Shown one piece after another: positions 17,024 to 25,437 of a stretch of DNA of 61,289 nucleotides; the first letter of the stretch is position 1, and every line of letters starts with the position of its first letter. This stretch comes from Gemmatimonadota bacterium (GTDB lineage Bacteria > Gemmatimonadota > Gemmatimonadetes > Gemmatimonadales > GWC2-71-9). The stretch is from assembly GCA_003222135.1 (NCBI GenBank), contig QHUM01000049.1, positions 1 through 61,289 on the forward strand, written 5' to 3'. The notes beneath the pieces are model-generated. The model was given only the letters and a program-made list of their open reading frames with translations, was not told the DNA's origin and did no database searches. Made by a program: the position numbers and the translations under genes.

Positions 17024-18459
17024 CCGTCGCGGGTGGCGGCTGGGAGACCGTGATCGGTCTCGAGACGCACGTGCAGCTCCGCACCGCGTCCAAGATGTTC
17101 TGCGGCTGCTCGGCGGCGTTCGGCGCGCCGCCCAACACCAACGTGTGTCCGGTGTGCCTCGGGCTCCCCGGCGCGCTCCCCGTCCCGAACGAGCAGGCGC
17201 TGAAGCTCGCCGTGCGGGCCGCGCTCGCGCTCGGCTGCACGCTGCACCCCAAGAGCGTCTTCGCCCGGAAGAACTATTTCTATCCCGATCTCCCAAAGGG
17301 CTACCAGATCTCACAGTTCGAGCAGCCGCTCGCGACCCAGGGGGCGTTGTCCTATGTGTCGCCGGAGCGCGGGCTCACGACCGCGACCATCGTGCGGCTG
17401 CACGTGGAAGAGGACGCTGGGAAGTCGCTGCACGACCGCTTCCCGAAGGAAACCGCGATCGACCTGAACCGCTGCGGAGTGCCGCTGATCGAGATTGTCA
17501 CCGGTCCCGACTTCCGCTCGCCGCCGGAAGCCCGGCGCTACCTCCAGACGCTGAAGCAGGTGCTCGAGTATGCCGGCATCTCCGACTGCGACATGGAGAA
17601 GGGGAGCCTCCGGGTGGACGCCAACGTCTCGGTGCGGCGTGCCGGCGCGACGGCGCTGGGCACGAAGACCGAGGTGAAGAACATCAACTCGTTCGCGTAC
17701 GTGGAGAAGGCGCTGACCGTCGAGCGCGACCGACAGATCGCGCTGCTCGAGGGCGGCGGCGTCGTCGAGCAGCAGACGCTGCTGTACGATTCGAAGACGA
17801 ACGGCGTACGCCCGCAGCGCAGCAAGGAACAGAGTCACGACTACCGCTACTTCCCGGACCCCGACCTGCCGCCGCTCGCGCTCACCGAGGAATTCATCGC
17901 CCAGCAACAGGCGCAGCTCCCGGAGCTGCCGGCGACGAAGCGCGAGCGCTTCATGACCCAGTACGCCCTGAGCGTGAACGACGCCGATGTCCTGACCGGC
18001 GATCGAGCGGTGGCCGACTATTATGAAGCCGTCGTCCACGCGGGGGCGGACGCCAAGCTGGCGGCGAACTGGGTCATCAACGAGGTCCTCGCCGACGCGA
18101 AGACCCACGACGAGCAGCTGCGCGTGCCGCCCGGCGCCCTGGCACAGCTCATCGGGCTGGTGCGCGGCGGCACGCTCAGCCAGCAGGCGGCCAAGCGCGT
18201 GTTCGCCGAGGTGGCGGAGCGAGGGGGCGAGCCGCGCAACGTCGCCGAGGCGCTCGGGGTCGTCCAGGTGGGGGACAGCGGGGTCGTGGCGGGCTGGGTG
18301 ACCGAGGTGCTCGGGGCCCACCCGCAGGAGGTGGTGCGCTACAAGCAGGGCGAAACGAAGCTGATGCCGTTCTTCGTCGGTCAGGTCATGAAGGTGTCGC
18401 GCGGCAAAGCCGACCCGAAGCTCGCGCAGCGAATTCTGGAGGAGAAGCTAGCCGCCTGA
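17020..18459 (+). CDS. gatB: Asp/Glu-tRNA amidotransferase subunit B
   Basis: The 479-residue kinase/amidotransferase subunit that binds the misacylated tRNA. Family landmarks: VIGLETHVQL at the start, zinc-binding Cys pairs (FCGCSAAF and VCPVCLGLPGALP), YFYPDLPKGYQISQ, LNRCGVPLIEI and the C-terminal YqeY-like helical tail ending near GKADPKLAQRILEEKL. Length is standard. GTG overlaps the gatA stop. The 3' end overlaps the convergent phospholipase-like gene by 12 bp. Confidence 0.95.
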   Translation: MTVAGGGWETVIGLETHVQLRTASKMFCGCSAAFGAPPNTNVCPVCLGLPGALPVPNEQALKLAVRAALALGCTLHPKSVFARKNYFYPDLPKGYQISQFEQPLATQGALSYVSPERGLTTATIVRLHVEEDAGKSLHDRFPKETAIDLNRCGVPLIEIVTGPDFRSPPEARRYLQTLKQVLEYAGISDCDMEKGSLRVDANVSVRRAGATALGTKTEVKNINSFAYVEKALTVERDRQIALLEGGGVVEQQTLLYDSKTNGVRPQRSKEQSHDYRYFPDPDLPPLALTEEFIAQQQAQLPELPATKRERFMTQYALSVNDADVLTGDRAVADYYEAVVHAGADAKLAANWVINEVLADAKTHDEQLRVPPGALAQLIGLVRGGTLSQQAAKRVFAEVAERGGEPRNVAEALGVVQVGDSGVVAGWVTEVLGAHPQEVVRYKQGETKLMPFFVGQVMKVSRGKADPKLAQRILEEKLAA

Positions 18460-19380
18460 GCGGTCGCGCCAGGGTCGCTGCGCCTGCGAGGCCCGCCAGT
18501 AGGCGAGCGCGGGCGCGGGCAGCCCGAAGTGCTCCTCGGCCGTCTGCTCCATCCGCTCCGGATCTTCGCGACCGCCTTCGTGCAGCGCCTGGCGGCGCAT
18601 CTGCTTGGCGAGCCGCAACGCCTTGTCGCCCGCCGGGTCGAGGCGCCGCGCCGCCGCATCTTTCTCGCCCAGCATCTCCATCACGTACTCGAACGCCACC
18701 GCCATGTGTCGCTCGACGTCCTCGTCGGGAAGGTCCCACCGCGTATTCTCGAGGATCATCTGGAACGCCCAGCGCCAGCTCTCGCTCTCCGTCAGGTGCA
18801 CCATCCCGCGGAACAGGCGGCGACTGGTCCGGACGCTGAACAACGTGGGCGAAATGATGGTGTCGAGATGCGTGTCGCTGGGCGTGTGATCCTGCAGGAT
18901 CAGCTCCTTGGCCTCTTTCGCGTAGGCGTCGCCGAGGTGCGTCTCGAAGCGGCTCTCCCAGTAGCTGTGGCCCAGGGCCGCGGTGCTGGAAGTGAGGACC
19001 AGCTGGCGCGGCACGAAGAAGTTGTGGGCCACGGCGTCGGCCGCGAGGTGAGAGAGGTACCCGAGCCCGAACGCGCGCAGCGGATCGGTCGGAGCGAGGT
19101 CGAAGATCTCCTGGCCCACGTGCCAGGCGTGACAGTGTCGGCCGACCGGGGCGTACTTCTTCGCGAGCGAGGTGTCGGCCGCGATGTTGCCGTACAGGTA
19201 GTCGTAGGGGAAGGCCCGCAGCAGGTCGGCGACCACGGCCGGCAGCTGGTGCAGGTTCGCCAGCACCGACTCGCCGAGGTATACGTGGGTGCCCGGCGTC
19301 CAGGCGTGGGCCACGGCCGGGAGCAGCACGATGCCCGCGAGCGCCGCCGCCGCCGCCGCCACCAGTCGCCCCGCCGTCAG
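18448..19380 (-). CDS. Secreted zinc-dependent phospholipase C-like protein
   Basis: Resembles the zinc-dependent phospholipase C / S1-P1 nuclease superfamily. After a signal peptide ending LLPAVAHA the mature protein begins WTPGTHVYLGE and contains several His/Asp clusters suited to zinc binding (RHCHAWHVG, GYLSHLAADAVAHN). The signal peptide has a positive charge (MTAGRL...) only if translation begins at CTG 19380, which overlaps the upstream TGA and has GGAGG 6 nt before it. The next candidate, GTG 19362, gives an uncharged start. No lipase assay evidence; substrate unknown. It is last in a leftward three-gene cluster. Confidence 0.7.
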   Translation of the reverse strand: MTAGRLVAAAAAALAGIVLLPAVAHAWTPGTHVYLGESVLANLHQLPAVVADLLRAFPYDYLYGNIAADTSLAKKYAPVGRHCHAWHVGQEIFDLAPTDPLRAFGLGYLSHLAADAVAHNFFVPRQLVLTSSTAALGHSYWESRFETHLGDAYAKEAKELILQDHTPSDTHLDTIISPTLFSVRTSRRLFRGMVHLTESESWRWAFQMILENTRWDLPDEDVERHMAVAFEYVMEMLGEKDAAARRLDPAGDKALRLAKQMRRQALHEGGREDPERMEQTAEEHFGLPAPALAYWRASQAQRPWRDRSGG

Positions 19381-19790
19381 TGCTTCCTCCGGCGCTTGAT
19401 GGCGCGCCGCCCCCATTCCAGCACCGAGAGGCCGCGCCGCACGTTGCGGAGTGTGGCCGCCACGTCGAGCGCCGTCGTCTCGACCTCCTCCTGTACGACC
19501 TCGAACAGCGCGTCCAGGTCGGCGAGGCGGGCCTCGGCCGCGTCCGCCGCCTTCACGATCCGGGCGCGCAGGTCGCGCGACGTTCCCACCAGACTGTCCG
19601 CCTCGGTCCGGATCGTCGCCACGAGCTGGCGCACGTCGCTCACAGCGGGTCCGGCCAGGTGCTCGAGGATCCGCAGAAAGGTCCGCAAGGCGAGGACGGC
19701 GATGACGGACGACAGGGCGATCGCGATCGCCGCCAGCGCCAGGATCGCCAGCGAGATGCCCGTCACCACCGCCACCCAGGACGGAATCAT
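19377..19790 (-). CDS. DUF948-like membrane protein
   Basis: A 137-residue protein with one N-terminal transmembrane helix (about residues 8-38, rich in Ala, Ile and Leu) followed by an extended amphipathic helix (about 50-115) of the coiled-coil type (VRQLVATIRTEADSLVGTSRDL and onward), ending in a very basic tail (RRAIKRRRKH). This layout fits DUF948 and similar membrane-anchored coiled-coil proteins of unknown function. It follows the antiporter-like gene by 6 bp and overlaps the phospholipase-like gene, so the three are probably co-transcribed. Confidence 0.65.
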   Translation of the reverse strand: MIPSWVAVVTGISLAILALAAIAIALSSVIAVLALRTFLRILEHLAGPAVSDVRQLVATIRTEADSLVGTSRDLRARIVKAADAAEARLADLDALFEVVQEEVETTALDVAATLRNVRRGLSVLEWGRRAIKRRRKH

Positions 19791-19796
19791 GCTCGG

Positions 19797-21065
19797 TCAG
19801 TCCACCGGCGCATTGGTCGTAAGCTCGGGGCGGGCGAGGGCAGGTGTCAACGGCGCCGGGCCCGCGCGCAGCGCGAGCCGCATCAAGGGCGGCGCCGCGA
19901 ATTGCGCCAGCGCGACGCCGAGCACCATCGTCGTCAGCACCGCCGCGCCCGCGTCCATCCCGCTGACCCCTCCCCCCGGGGCCGCTCCGACGCCCGGACT
20001 CTCGGGCCCCCGGCCGTACATGATGAAATAGTTGACCGCGAGCGCCAGCGCCGTTCCGCCCTGGGCCACCGTGCCGAGCCCGAAGTGCGGCGGGAGGTCG
20101 CGCCACGTGAGCGCCACCCGTGCGTAGCGCGCGTTCAGCCAGCGCGCGCCGATGCGGAGCGCCTGCAGCACCGGCACCGCAGCGATGATCCAGAGCGTGG
20201 GCAGCGCAAGCAGCGCGCCGCTGATGATCAGGACGAGAGCGGAGGTCGGGCGCTCCCACGCGCGCAGCGCGGCCCGCACCTCGCGCCGCCGGGGCGCGGC
20301 GTTCACCGCGACCACGGCCGCGAGCGCGCACACCAGGAAGGGCGACACGTCGGTCGCATACCCGATCCCCGCGCCAAACAGCACGCTGCCGACGAGCGCC
20401 GGCGCGACGTCTTGGCCCGCGGGGATGAGGCGCGTCACGCGCCAGCACACCAATCCGACGAGGGCCCCGCCGCCCGCGGCGAAGACGCCCCAGGACAAGG
20501 GATGACGCAGCGCCAGTGGGATGCCCATCGCGAGCGCGGCGCAGGCCGTCTCGAGCGCGGCAGCGCGCCCCAGGGCGCGCGCCAGGCGACGCTCCACGCC
20601 GACGGCGCGCGCCACCGCGGTGACCGCCTCGGGCCCCGAGGCGGCGGCAACCGCCGCTATACCAAGCACGGCGGGGAGCCGCGGCGTCCAGACGGCCGCG
20701 AGGCCCGGCACGAGCCGGGCGAGCAGCCAGGCGCCCAGCGCCACGACGAGGAAAGCGGCCCCCGCTCCCGCCGCCGCGAGCAGCCAGGCGGCGCGCGGGA
20801 TGCGGCGCGCGTAGCGCCACTCGAACCGCGCGCCCAGCACCGCCCCGATCCACCCGATCGCGAATGCGGTCAGCGGGGCGAGCGCGCGCAACAGCGGCCG
20901 AGCGAGCTCGATCCCGGGTCCGAGCACCAGTCCCAGGAGAATGAGTGGAACACCGGCGGTGATCGCGAGGTCGAGCGAGGGCGAGCGGTGCGACAGCGGG
21001 CGCGGCAGGCGCGCCGCGAGCAGCCCGGCGACGGCGAGGAGCCCGAGCGCGAGAACCGGATTCAC
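19797..21065 (-). CDS. Cation:proton antiporter-like membrane protein (CPA family)
   Basis: A 422-residue protein composed of about 11-12 hydrophobic helices, with segments resembling Na+/H+ exchanger (CPA2-type) carriers: a first helix pair ending LLGLVLGPGI, a conserved-looking AAVAAASGPEAVTAV segment in the position where exchangers have their ion-binding helix, and ISGALLALP. Likely transports monovalent cations against protons across the inner membrane; ion and direction are unknown. GTG 21065 is chosen as the first plausible start before the first helix. It diverges from murA. Confidence 0.65.
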   Translation of the reverse strand: MNPVLALGLLAVAGLLAARLPRPLSHRSPSLDLAITAGVPLILLGLVLGPGIELARPLLRALAPLTAFAIGWIGAVLGARFEWRYARRIPRAAWLLAAAGAGAAFLVVALGAWLLARLVPGLAAVWTPRLPAVLGIAAVAAASGPEAVTAVARAVGVERRLARALGRAAALETACAALAMGIPLALRHPLSWGVFAAGGGALVGLVCWRVTRLIPAGQDVAPALVGSVLFGAGIGYATDVSPFLVCALAAVVAVNAAPRRREVRAALRAWERPTSALVLIISGALLALPTLWIIAAVPVLQALRIGARWLNARYARVALTWRDLPPHFGLGTVAQGGTALALAVNYFIMYGRGPESPGVGAAPGGGVSGMDAGAAVLTTMVLGVALAQFAAPPLMRLALRAGPAPLTPALARPELTTNAPVD

Positions 21066-21087
21066 AAGGGCGTACGTTCGCGCACGC

Positions 21088-21117
21088 TTGACGCGCGCGC
21101 AAGGCGCGCCGTAGCTT
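21088..21117 (+). promoter_or_regulatory. Promoter of murA
   Basis: TTGACG (21088-21093) and TAGCTT (21112-21117) are spaced by 18 bp. The ATG of murA follows the -10 box by only 9 nt, implying a leaderless or nearly leaderless mRNA. The spacer contains a GC-rich inverted repeat (gcgcgc around an aag), which could bind a regulator but may be compositional. Confidence 0.65.
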
Positions 21118-21126
21118 GCGGTCACT

Positions 21127-22416
21127 ATGCCTCCGTCGTTCCGCGTCTCGGGCGGCCGCCCGCTCAAGGGGACGATCCGCCCGGCGGGGAACAAGAACGC
21201 CGCGCTTCCCATCCTCGCGGCCACGCTGCTCGCCGACGGGCCCTGCCGCATCGATAACGTTCCCCACATCCGCGACGTCGAGACCATGCTGGAGTTGCTG
21301 GCGCACCTGGGGGCGGCGGTCGCGTGGACGGCGCCGAACTCGGTCGAGGTGAACACGGCCGGGGCCGAGCCGCGGGAGCTCGACCCCAAACTCTCCGCCC
21401 GGATCCGCGCCTCGATTCTGCTGGCGGGGCCGATGCTGGCGCGGTTCGGGCGGGTGAGCCTGCCGCCGCCCGGCGGCGACGTGATCGGCCGCCGGCGGGT
21501 GGATACCCACTTCCTCGCGTTGGAGCGACTGGGCGCGGAGATCACCGTCGGCGCGACCTACCAGCTCGAAGCGAAAACGCTGCGCGGCGCGGATATCTTC
21601 CTGGATGAGCCGAGCGTCACGGCCACCGAGAACGCCCTCATGGCCGCGGTCGCCGCTGCGGGCACCACGGTGCTCCGCAATGCCGCGAGCGAGCCGCATG
21701 TGCAGGATCTGGCGCGCTATCTCGTCGGCCTAGGCGGCCGGATCGACGGGATCGGCAGCAATACGCTCACCGTCGAAGGGGGCGCGCCGCTCCGTCCGGC
21801 ACCGTTCACGATTGGCCCGGACCACATCGAGATCGGATCGTTCGTGGGGCTCGCGGCCGTGACGAACGGCGCCATCACGATCGATGGCGTGCGCGCCGAC
21901 GACCTGCGCGCCACGCTCCTGGCGTTCGAGCGGCTCGGCGTCCGGCCCCGCCTCGATCGCGCCAAGCTCATCGTCGACGCGGGCCAGGAGCGCCGCGTCC
22001 GACCGGATTTGGGCGGTCACGTTCCCAAGCTCGAGGACGGCCCCTGGCCCGCGTTCCCCGCCGACTTGATGTCGATCGCGATCGTCGTCGCGTCGCAGTG
22101 CGAGGGGCTGCTGCTCGTGTTCGAGAAGCTGTTCGAGTCGCGGCTGTTCTTCGTGGACAAGCTGATCGGCATGGGCGCGCGCATCGTGCTGTGCGACCCG
22201 CACCGCGCCGTGATCTCCGGGCCTTCTCCGTTGCACGGGCAGGTCGTGGAGAGCCCCGACATCCGAGCCGGGATGGCCATGCTCCTCGCCGCCCTCGCCG
22301 CTCAGGGGGATTCCGTCATCCACAACGTCGGCCAGATCGACCGCGGCTACGAGCGGATCGACGAACGGCTCCAGGCACTGGGGGCCCAGATCGAGCGCGT
22401 GGACGGCACGCGATGA
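21127..22416 (+). CDS. murA: UDP-N-acetylglucosamine 1-carboxyvinyltransferase (fosfomycin-insensitive type)
   Basis: Catalyses the first committed step of peptidoglycan synthesis, adding enolpyruvate from PEP to UDP-GlcNAc. The 429-residue sequence has the Lys-Asn pair of GNKNAALPIL (K22, N23), RASILLAGPMLARFG, FPADLM, and the C-terminal RAGMAMLLAALAAQG. The catalytic Cys that fosfomycin alkylates (PGGC in E. coli) is Asp here: PPGGDVIGRR, D118, codon GAC at 21478-21480. Cys-to-Asp replacements of this residue are known in Mycobacterium and Chlamydia and give natural resistance. The stop overlaps the pgeF ATG. Confidence 0.93.
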   Translation: MPPSFRVSGGRPLKGTIRPAGNKNAALPILAATLLADGPCRIDNVPHIRDVETMLELLAHLGAAVAWTAPNSVEVNTAGAEPRELDPKLSARIRASILLAGPMLARFGRVSLPPPGGDVIGRRRVDTHFLALERLGAEITVGATYQLEAKTLRGADIFLDEPSVTATENALMAAVAAAGTTVLRNAASEPHVQDLARYLVGLGGRIDGIGSNTLTVEGGAPLRPAPFTIGPDHIEIGSFVGLAAVTNGAITIDGVRADDLRATLLAFERLGVRPRLDRAKLIVDAGQERRVRPDLGGHVPKLEDGPWPAFPADLMSIAIVVASQCEGLLLVFEKLFESRLFFVDKLIGMGARIVLCDPHRAVISGPSPLHGQVVESPDIRAGMAMLLAALAAQGDSVIHNVGQIDRGYERIDERLQALGAQIERVDGTR

Positions 22417-23240
22417 GCTCACCACCCTCCACCGCCCTCCACCTGCCGCAACCCCCCTCGCTGCGCGAACAGCCCGTCGCCGACGCCACCGTTCCCCGCA
22501 TGGAGCTGCGCGATTGGGCCGAGCGCCACGGCGTGGTGGCGGGCATCACCACCCGGGGGGAAGGGCACGGGTTCTCCCTCGGCTTGTGGAGCGAGGAGAA
22601 CGTCGGGCAGGTGATGACGCGCTGGCGGGCCCTCCGCGCCGCCTTCCGCTCCGCCTTCCCCGCCGTCGTGCTGAGCCACCAGATCCACGGCACCGCCGTG
22701 CAGTGGCACCGCGCGGGGCAGGAGGGCTGGCTCATCCTTGATGGCGTGGACGGTCACGCGACCGGGACGCCCGGCGTGCTCCTCACGGTGACCGTCGCCG
22801 ACTGCGTCCCGATCTATCTCCTTGCCCCCAAGAAGCGCGTCGTGGCGCTGTTGCACGCGGGCTGGCGCGGTACGGCTGGCGGGATGCTGGAGCAGGGGGT
22901 GGCCCTGGTCCGGCGCGAGGCGTTCGTCAAAGCGGGCGATATTGTAATGCATTGTGGTGTTGGTATTTGTGGGGCGTGTTATGAAGTAGGTTCTGAAGTG
23001 CTGAGTCGGTTCGAGGCCCCGGAGACCCCGGGGCGTGGCCCGGGGGTCGGGCTACCCGGGCAGGCGTCGAATCATCTGGACCTTCGGGTAGCGCTGGTGT
23101 CTCAAGCCCGACATCTGGGACTGGAGGAGGTCACCGTCTCCCCCTGGTGCAGCGCCCACGACCGCGCGCACTTCTTTTCACACCGCGCCTCGGGCGGGCG
23201 GGACGGACGGATGATCGCGTATCTGGGCGTCCCAGCTTGA
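22413..23240 (+). CDS. pgeF: Peptidoglycan editing factor / YfiH-type multicopper-like protein
   Basis: Belongs to the YfiH/PgeF (DUF152) family, described as a purine nucleoside phosphorylase-like enzyme and as a factor that keeps peptidoglycan precursors correct. The 275-residue protein has the family residues: LSHQIHGTAV, TVADCVPIYLL, LLHAGWRGTAGGML, and the Cys/His cluster CGVGICGACYEVG. An ATGA overlap joins it to murA, which fits a cell-wall role. A stretch encoding GICGACYEVG (22939-23000) is strikingly AT-rich with codons rare in its neighbours. The stop lies within the -35 box of the rimP promoter. Confidence 0.88.
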   Translation: MSSPPSTALHLPQPPSLREQPVADATVPRMELRDWAERHGVVAGITTRGEGHGFSLGLWSEENVGQVMTRWRALRAAFRSAFPAVVLSHQIHGTAVQWHRAGQEGWLILDGVDGHATGTPGVLLTVTVADCVPIYLLAPKKRVVALLHAGWRGTAGGMLEQGVALVRREAFVKAGDIVMHCGVGICGACYEVGSEVLSRFEAPETPGRGPGVGLPGQASNHLDLRVALVSQARHLGLEEVTVSPWCSAHDRAHFFSHRASGGRDGRMIAYLGVPA

Positions 23241-23264
23241 CACGCGCGGTCCCCGGAATAGATT
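23237..23264 (+). promoter_or_regulatory. Promoter of the rimP-nusA-infB operon
   Basis: TTGACA (23237-23242) and TAGATT (23259-23264) are spaced 16 bp. The -10 box lies inside a perfect 8-bp inverted repeat (23252-23259 and 23262-23269, 2-nt spacer) that could be an operator. Transcription would begin near 23271 and run into the hairpin just before rimP. Confidence 0.7.
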
Positions 23265-23277
23265 CCGGGCCGGTGAA

Positions 23278-23307
23278 GCGGGCGAAGTTCGGCCCGCACT
23301 TTTTTTT
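23278..23307 (+). terminator. Intrinsic terminator/attenuator in the rimP leader
   Basis: A GC stem gcgggc (23278-23283) pairs with gcccgc (23292-23297), and is followed by a run of eight T (23300-23307) that abuts the rimP ATG. It lies between the promoter and the first gene, so it is an attenuator and not an operon end. rimP leader attenuators are known in other bacteria, and NusA, encoded next, is a termination factor, which suggests feedback. Confidence 0.75.
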
Positions 23308-23766
23308 ATGCTCTCCGACAGTCTCGTCGAATCGTTTCGGGCCCAGCTGGCTGCGGTGGGCCTCGAACTGGCCGACCTCCGTATCGGCGGCACGCAGGCT
23401 CGGCCGCTCGTTCAAGTGCGCATCGAATGGCCGCCGGCAGAGGACTCGCGGCGGGTGACGGTAGACGACTGCGCGATGGCGAGCCGGGCGTTGGAAGCCT
23501 GGCTCGACGCAGGCGGGCCCCTGGGGGCGCGTTACGGGCTCGAGGTCTCGAGCCCGGGACTCGATCGGCCGCTGCGCTGGCACCGGCATTGGCTGCGCTT
23601 CGTGGGGCGTGAGGTGCAGGCAACGGTCGCCGGCCTCGGCCGGGTGCGCGCCCGCATCGTGGCCGTGCCTGACGAGCAGACGGTGGTGCTCGAGCCCGCG
23701 GGCGCGCACCCGCGGCCCGTGCCCCTGGCGGGGATCCGCGACGCGCGGCTGGCGGTGGACTGGTGA
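23308..23766 (+). CDS. rimP: Ribosome maturation factor RimP
   Basis: Assists 30S subunit maturation. The 152-residue protein has the two-domain RimP layout: N-terminal alpha/beta domain with DDCAMASRALEAWLDA and the family signature YGLEVSSPGLDRPLRW, then a C-terminal Sm-like beta barrel (VGREVQATVAGLG...RVRARIVAV). The ATG immediately follows the T tract of the attenuator, leaving no room for a standard ribosome site other than the hairpin strand itself, so translation and attenuation may be linked. Confidence 0.93.
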   Translation: MLSDSLVESFRAQLAAVGLELADLRIGGTQARPLVQVRIEWPPAEDSRRVTVDDCAMASRALEAWLDAGGPLGARYGLEVSSPGLDRPLRWHRHWLRFVGREVQATVAGLGRVRARIVAVPDEQTVVLEPAGAHPRPVPLAGIRDARLAVDW

Positions 23767-23776
23767 CGAGGAACCA

Positions 23777-25141
23777 ATGACGACGAATACAAGCGACGTA
23801 GTCTCCGCGATCCGTGAGCTGACGAGCACGAAGCAGCTCGAGCGCGGGGAGCTGCTCGATCTGCTGAAGGACGGGCTGCACGCGGCTCTGGTGAAGCGCT
23901 ACGGCCCCAACGTGCGGTCCGAGATCGGCATCGACGAGCTGAAGGGCACGATCCGGGTCGTCGTGCTGCGCACCGTGGTCGAGACCGTGGAGGACCCCGG
24001 TTCGCAGGTGGCGCTCGAGGAAGCGCGCTTCGAAGACCCGGACTTCCAGGTCGGCGATGTGCTCGAGGAGGAAGTGCCCTTCGAGGCGTTCGGGCGCACC
24101 GCGGTGCAGGCGGCGAAGCAGCGCATCATCCAGCGAGTGCGCGAGGGCGAGCGGGCCCGGATCCGCGAGGAGTTCACCGACAAGGTCGGCGAGCTCCTGT
24201 CGGGGGAGGTGCAGCAGATCGAGCGCGGCAAGATCGTGGTGATGCTGGCGAAATTTCGCGAGGCCGAGGCGATCATCCCCTACCGCGAGCAGAACCACCG
24301 CGAGCACTTCCACCAGGGTGACACGATCCGGGCGGTCCTGAAGCGGATCGAGGAGACGCCCAAAGGGCCGCGCTTGATCCTGTCCCGCGCCGATCCGCTG
24401 TTTGTCAAGGCGCTGTTCAAGCTCGAAGTGCCGGAGGTTCAGCAGCAGATCGTCGAGATTCGCGCCACGGCCCGCGAGGCGGGGAGCCGCACCAAGATCG
24501 CCGTCTCGTCGCGGGACGATTCGATCGATCCGGTGGGCGCCTGCGTCGGGCTCAAGGGTTCGCGCGTGCAGGCGGTGGTGAACGAGCTGGGCGGCGAGCG
24601 CATCGACATCGTCCCGTGGTCGCCCGACCCCGAGCGCTTCGCGAAGCTGTCGCTCGCGCCGGCGCGCGTGGCGCGCGTGTTCTCGGATCCCGAGAGCAAG
24701 ACGATCCAGGCGATCGTGGACGAGGACCAGCTGTCGCTCGCCATCGGTCGGAACGGCCAGAACGTACGGCTCGCGTCCGAGCTCACGGGTTGGAAGATCG
24801 ACTTGTATTCGAGCCGTGAGTGGCTTGAGCGCGGTGGCGAAGGACCGCTGTTTGCGCCGCTGCCGCCCGAGGAGGAGGCCGCGACCAAGGTGTCGCTGCG
24901 CGAGCTCAAGGGTCTGCCCGTCGAGCTGGTCGACGTGCTCGAGCGGGCGGGCAAGAAGACGCTCCAAGATATCCTCGATTTGGAGCGCGAGGACGTGGAC
25001 AAGATCGCCGACATGACGCCCGAGCTCGCGGATAAGCTCATGACCTTCTTGAACGAGATGATGGAAGAAGGCGGCGAGGACGAGGCGGGGCCGGCGGTCG
25101 AGCCGCCGGCCGGCGGCGACACGTCCGCCCAGCCGGCGTGA
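23777..25141 (+). CDS. nusA: Transcription termination/antitermination factor NusA
   Basis: Binds RNA polymerase and modulates pausing, termination and antitermination. The 454-residue protein has an N-terminal polymerase-binding domain, an S1 domain (GEVQQIERGKIVVMLAKFREAEAIIP), then two KH domains (VGACVGLKGSRVQAVVNELGGERID and LAIGRNGQNVRLASELTG). A C-terminal helix-hairpin-helix segment (LPVELVDVLERAGKKTLQDI) and an acidic tail follow. ATG 23777 fits the usual N-terminus and has gaggaa upstream. It follows rimP by 10 bp, the order seen in most bacteria. Confidence 0.95.
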   Translation: MTTNTSDVVSAIRELTSTKQLERGELLDLLKDGLHAALVKRYGPNVRSEIGIDELKGTIRVVVLRTVVETVEDPGSQVALEEARFEDPDFQVGDVLEEEVPFEAFGRTAVQAAKQRIIQRVREGERARIREEFTDKVGELLSGEVQQIERGKIVVMLAKFREAEAIIPYREQNHREHFHQGDTIRAVLKRIEETPKGPRLILSRADPLFVKALFKLEVPEVQQQIVEIRATAREAGSRTKIAVSSRDDSIDPVGACVGLKGSRVQAVVNELGGERIDIVPWSPDPERFAKLSLAPARVARVFSDPESKTIQAIVDEDQLSLAIGRNGQNVRLASELTGWKIDLYSSREWLERGGEGPLFAPLPPEEEAATKVSLRELKGLPVELVDVLERAGKKTLQDILDLEREDVDKIADMTPELADKLMTFLNEMMEEGGEDEAGPAVEPPAGGDTSAQPA

Positions 25142-25437
25142 CCGACCGGATCGTCCGGCTGCTGGGCCTCGGGCTCAGGGCCGGGCGGGTGGTCGTGGGG
25201 GTCGCGGGGGTGCGGGCCAAGCTGCAGCGGGACGGATTGCGGTGCGTCGTGCTGGCGGCGGATGCGAGCGCGCGCACCCGGGACAAGGTGGAGCGCCTCG
25301 CGCGCGCGCGCGGGGTGCCGATTGTGCGGGGACCGGGCGCCGGGCCGTTGGGCGCCGGGCTCGGCCGGCCGCCGGTGCAGGCGGTCGGAGTCGAAGACGC
25401 GGGACTGGCCCGCGGGCTGGCGTCTTTGGAGGCGTAA
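25138..25437 (+). CDS. L7Ae/L30e-like RNA-binding protein (YlxQ-like)
   Basis: A 99-residue basic protein between nusA and infB, the usual place of ylxQ. It shows the L7Ae/L30e-type core: IVRLLGLGLRAGRVVVG, RCVVLAADASARTRDKVERLARARGVP. Such proteins bind kinked RNA; the biological role of YlxQ is not settled. Its GTG overlaps the nusA stop (GTGA), and infB begins at the next base after its own stop. The ylxR gene often found here is absent. Confidence 0.8.
   Translation: MTDRIVRLLGLGLRAGRVVVGVAGVRAKLQRDGLRCVVLAADASARTRDKVERLARARGVPIVRGPGAGPLGAGLGRPPVQAVGVEDAGLARGLASLEA

Noticed and set aside
18448..21699. A 1083-codon open frame on the minus strand covering three genes
   Set aside because: Only its last part encodes the phospholipase-like protein; the rest is out of frame with the antiporter and DUF948-like genes and is a low-complexity Arg/Ala frame typical of GC-rich DNA.
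22939..23000. Horizontal transfer of the pgeF segment
   Set aside because: The patch is only about 60 bp inside a normal gene and encodes the conserved motif, so transfer is not needed to explain it.
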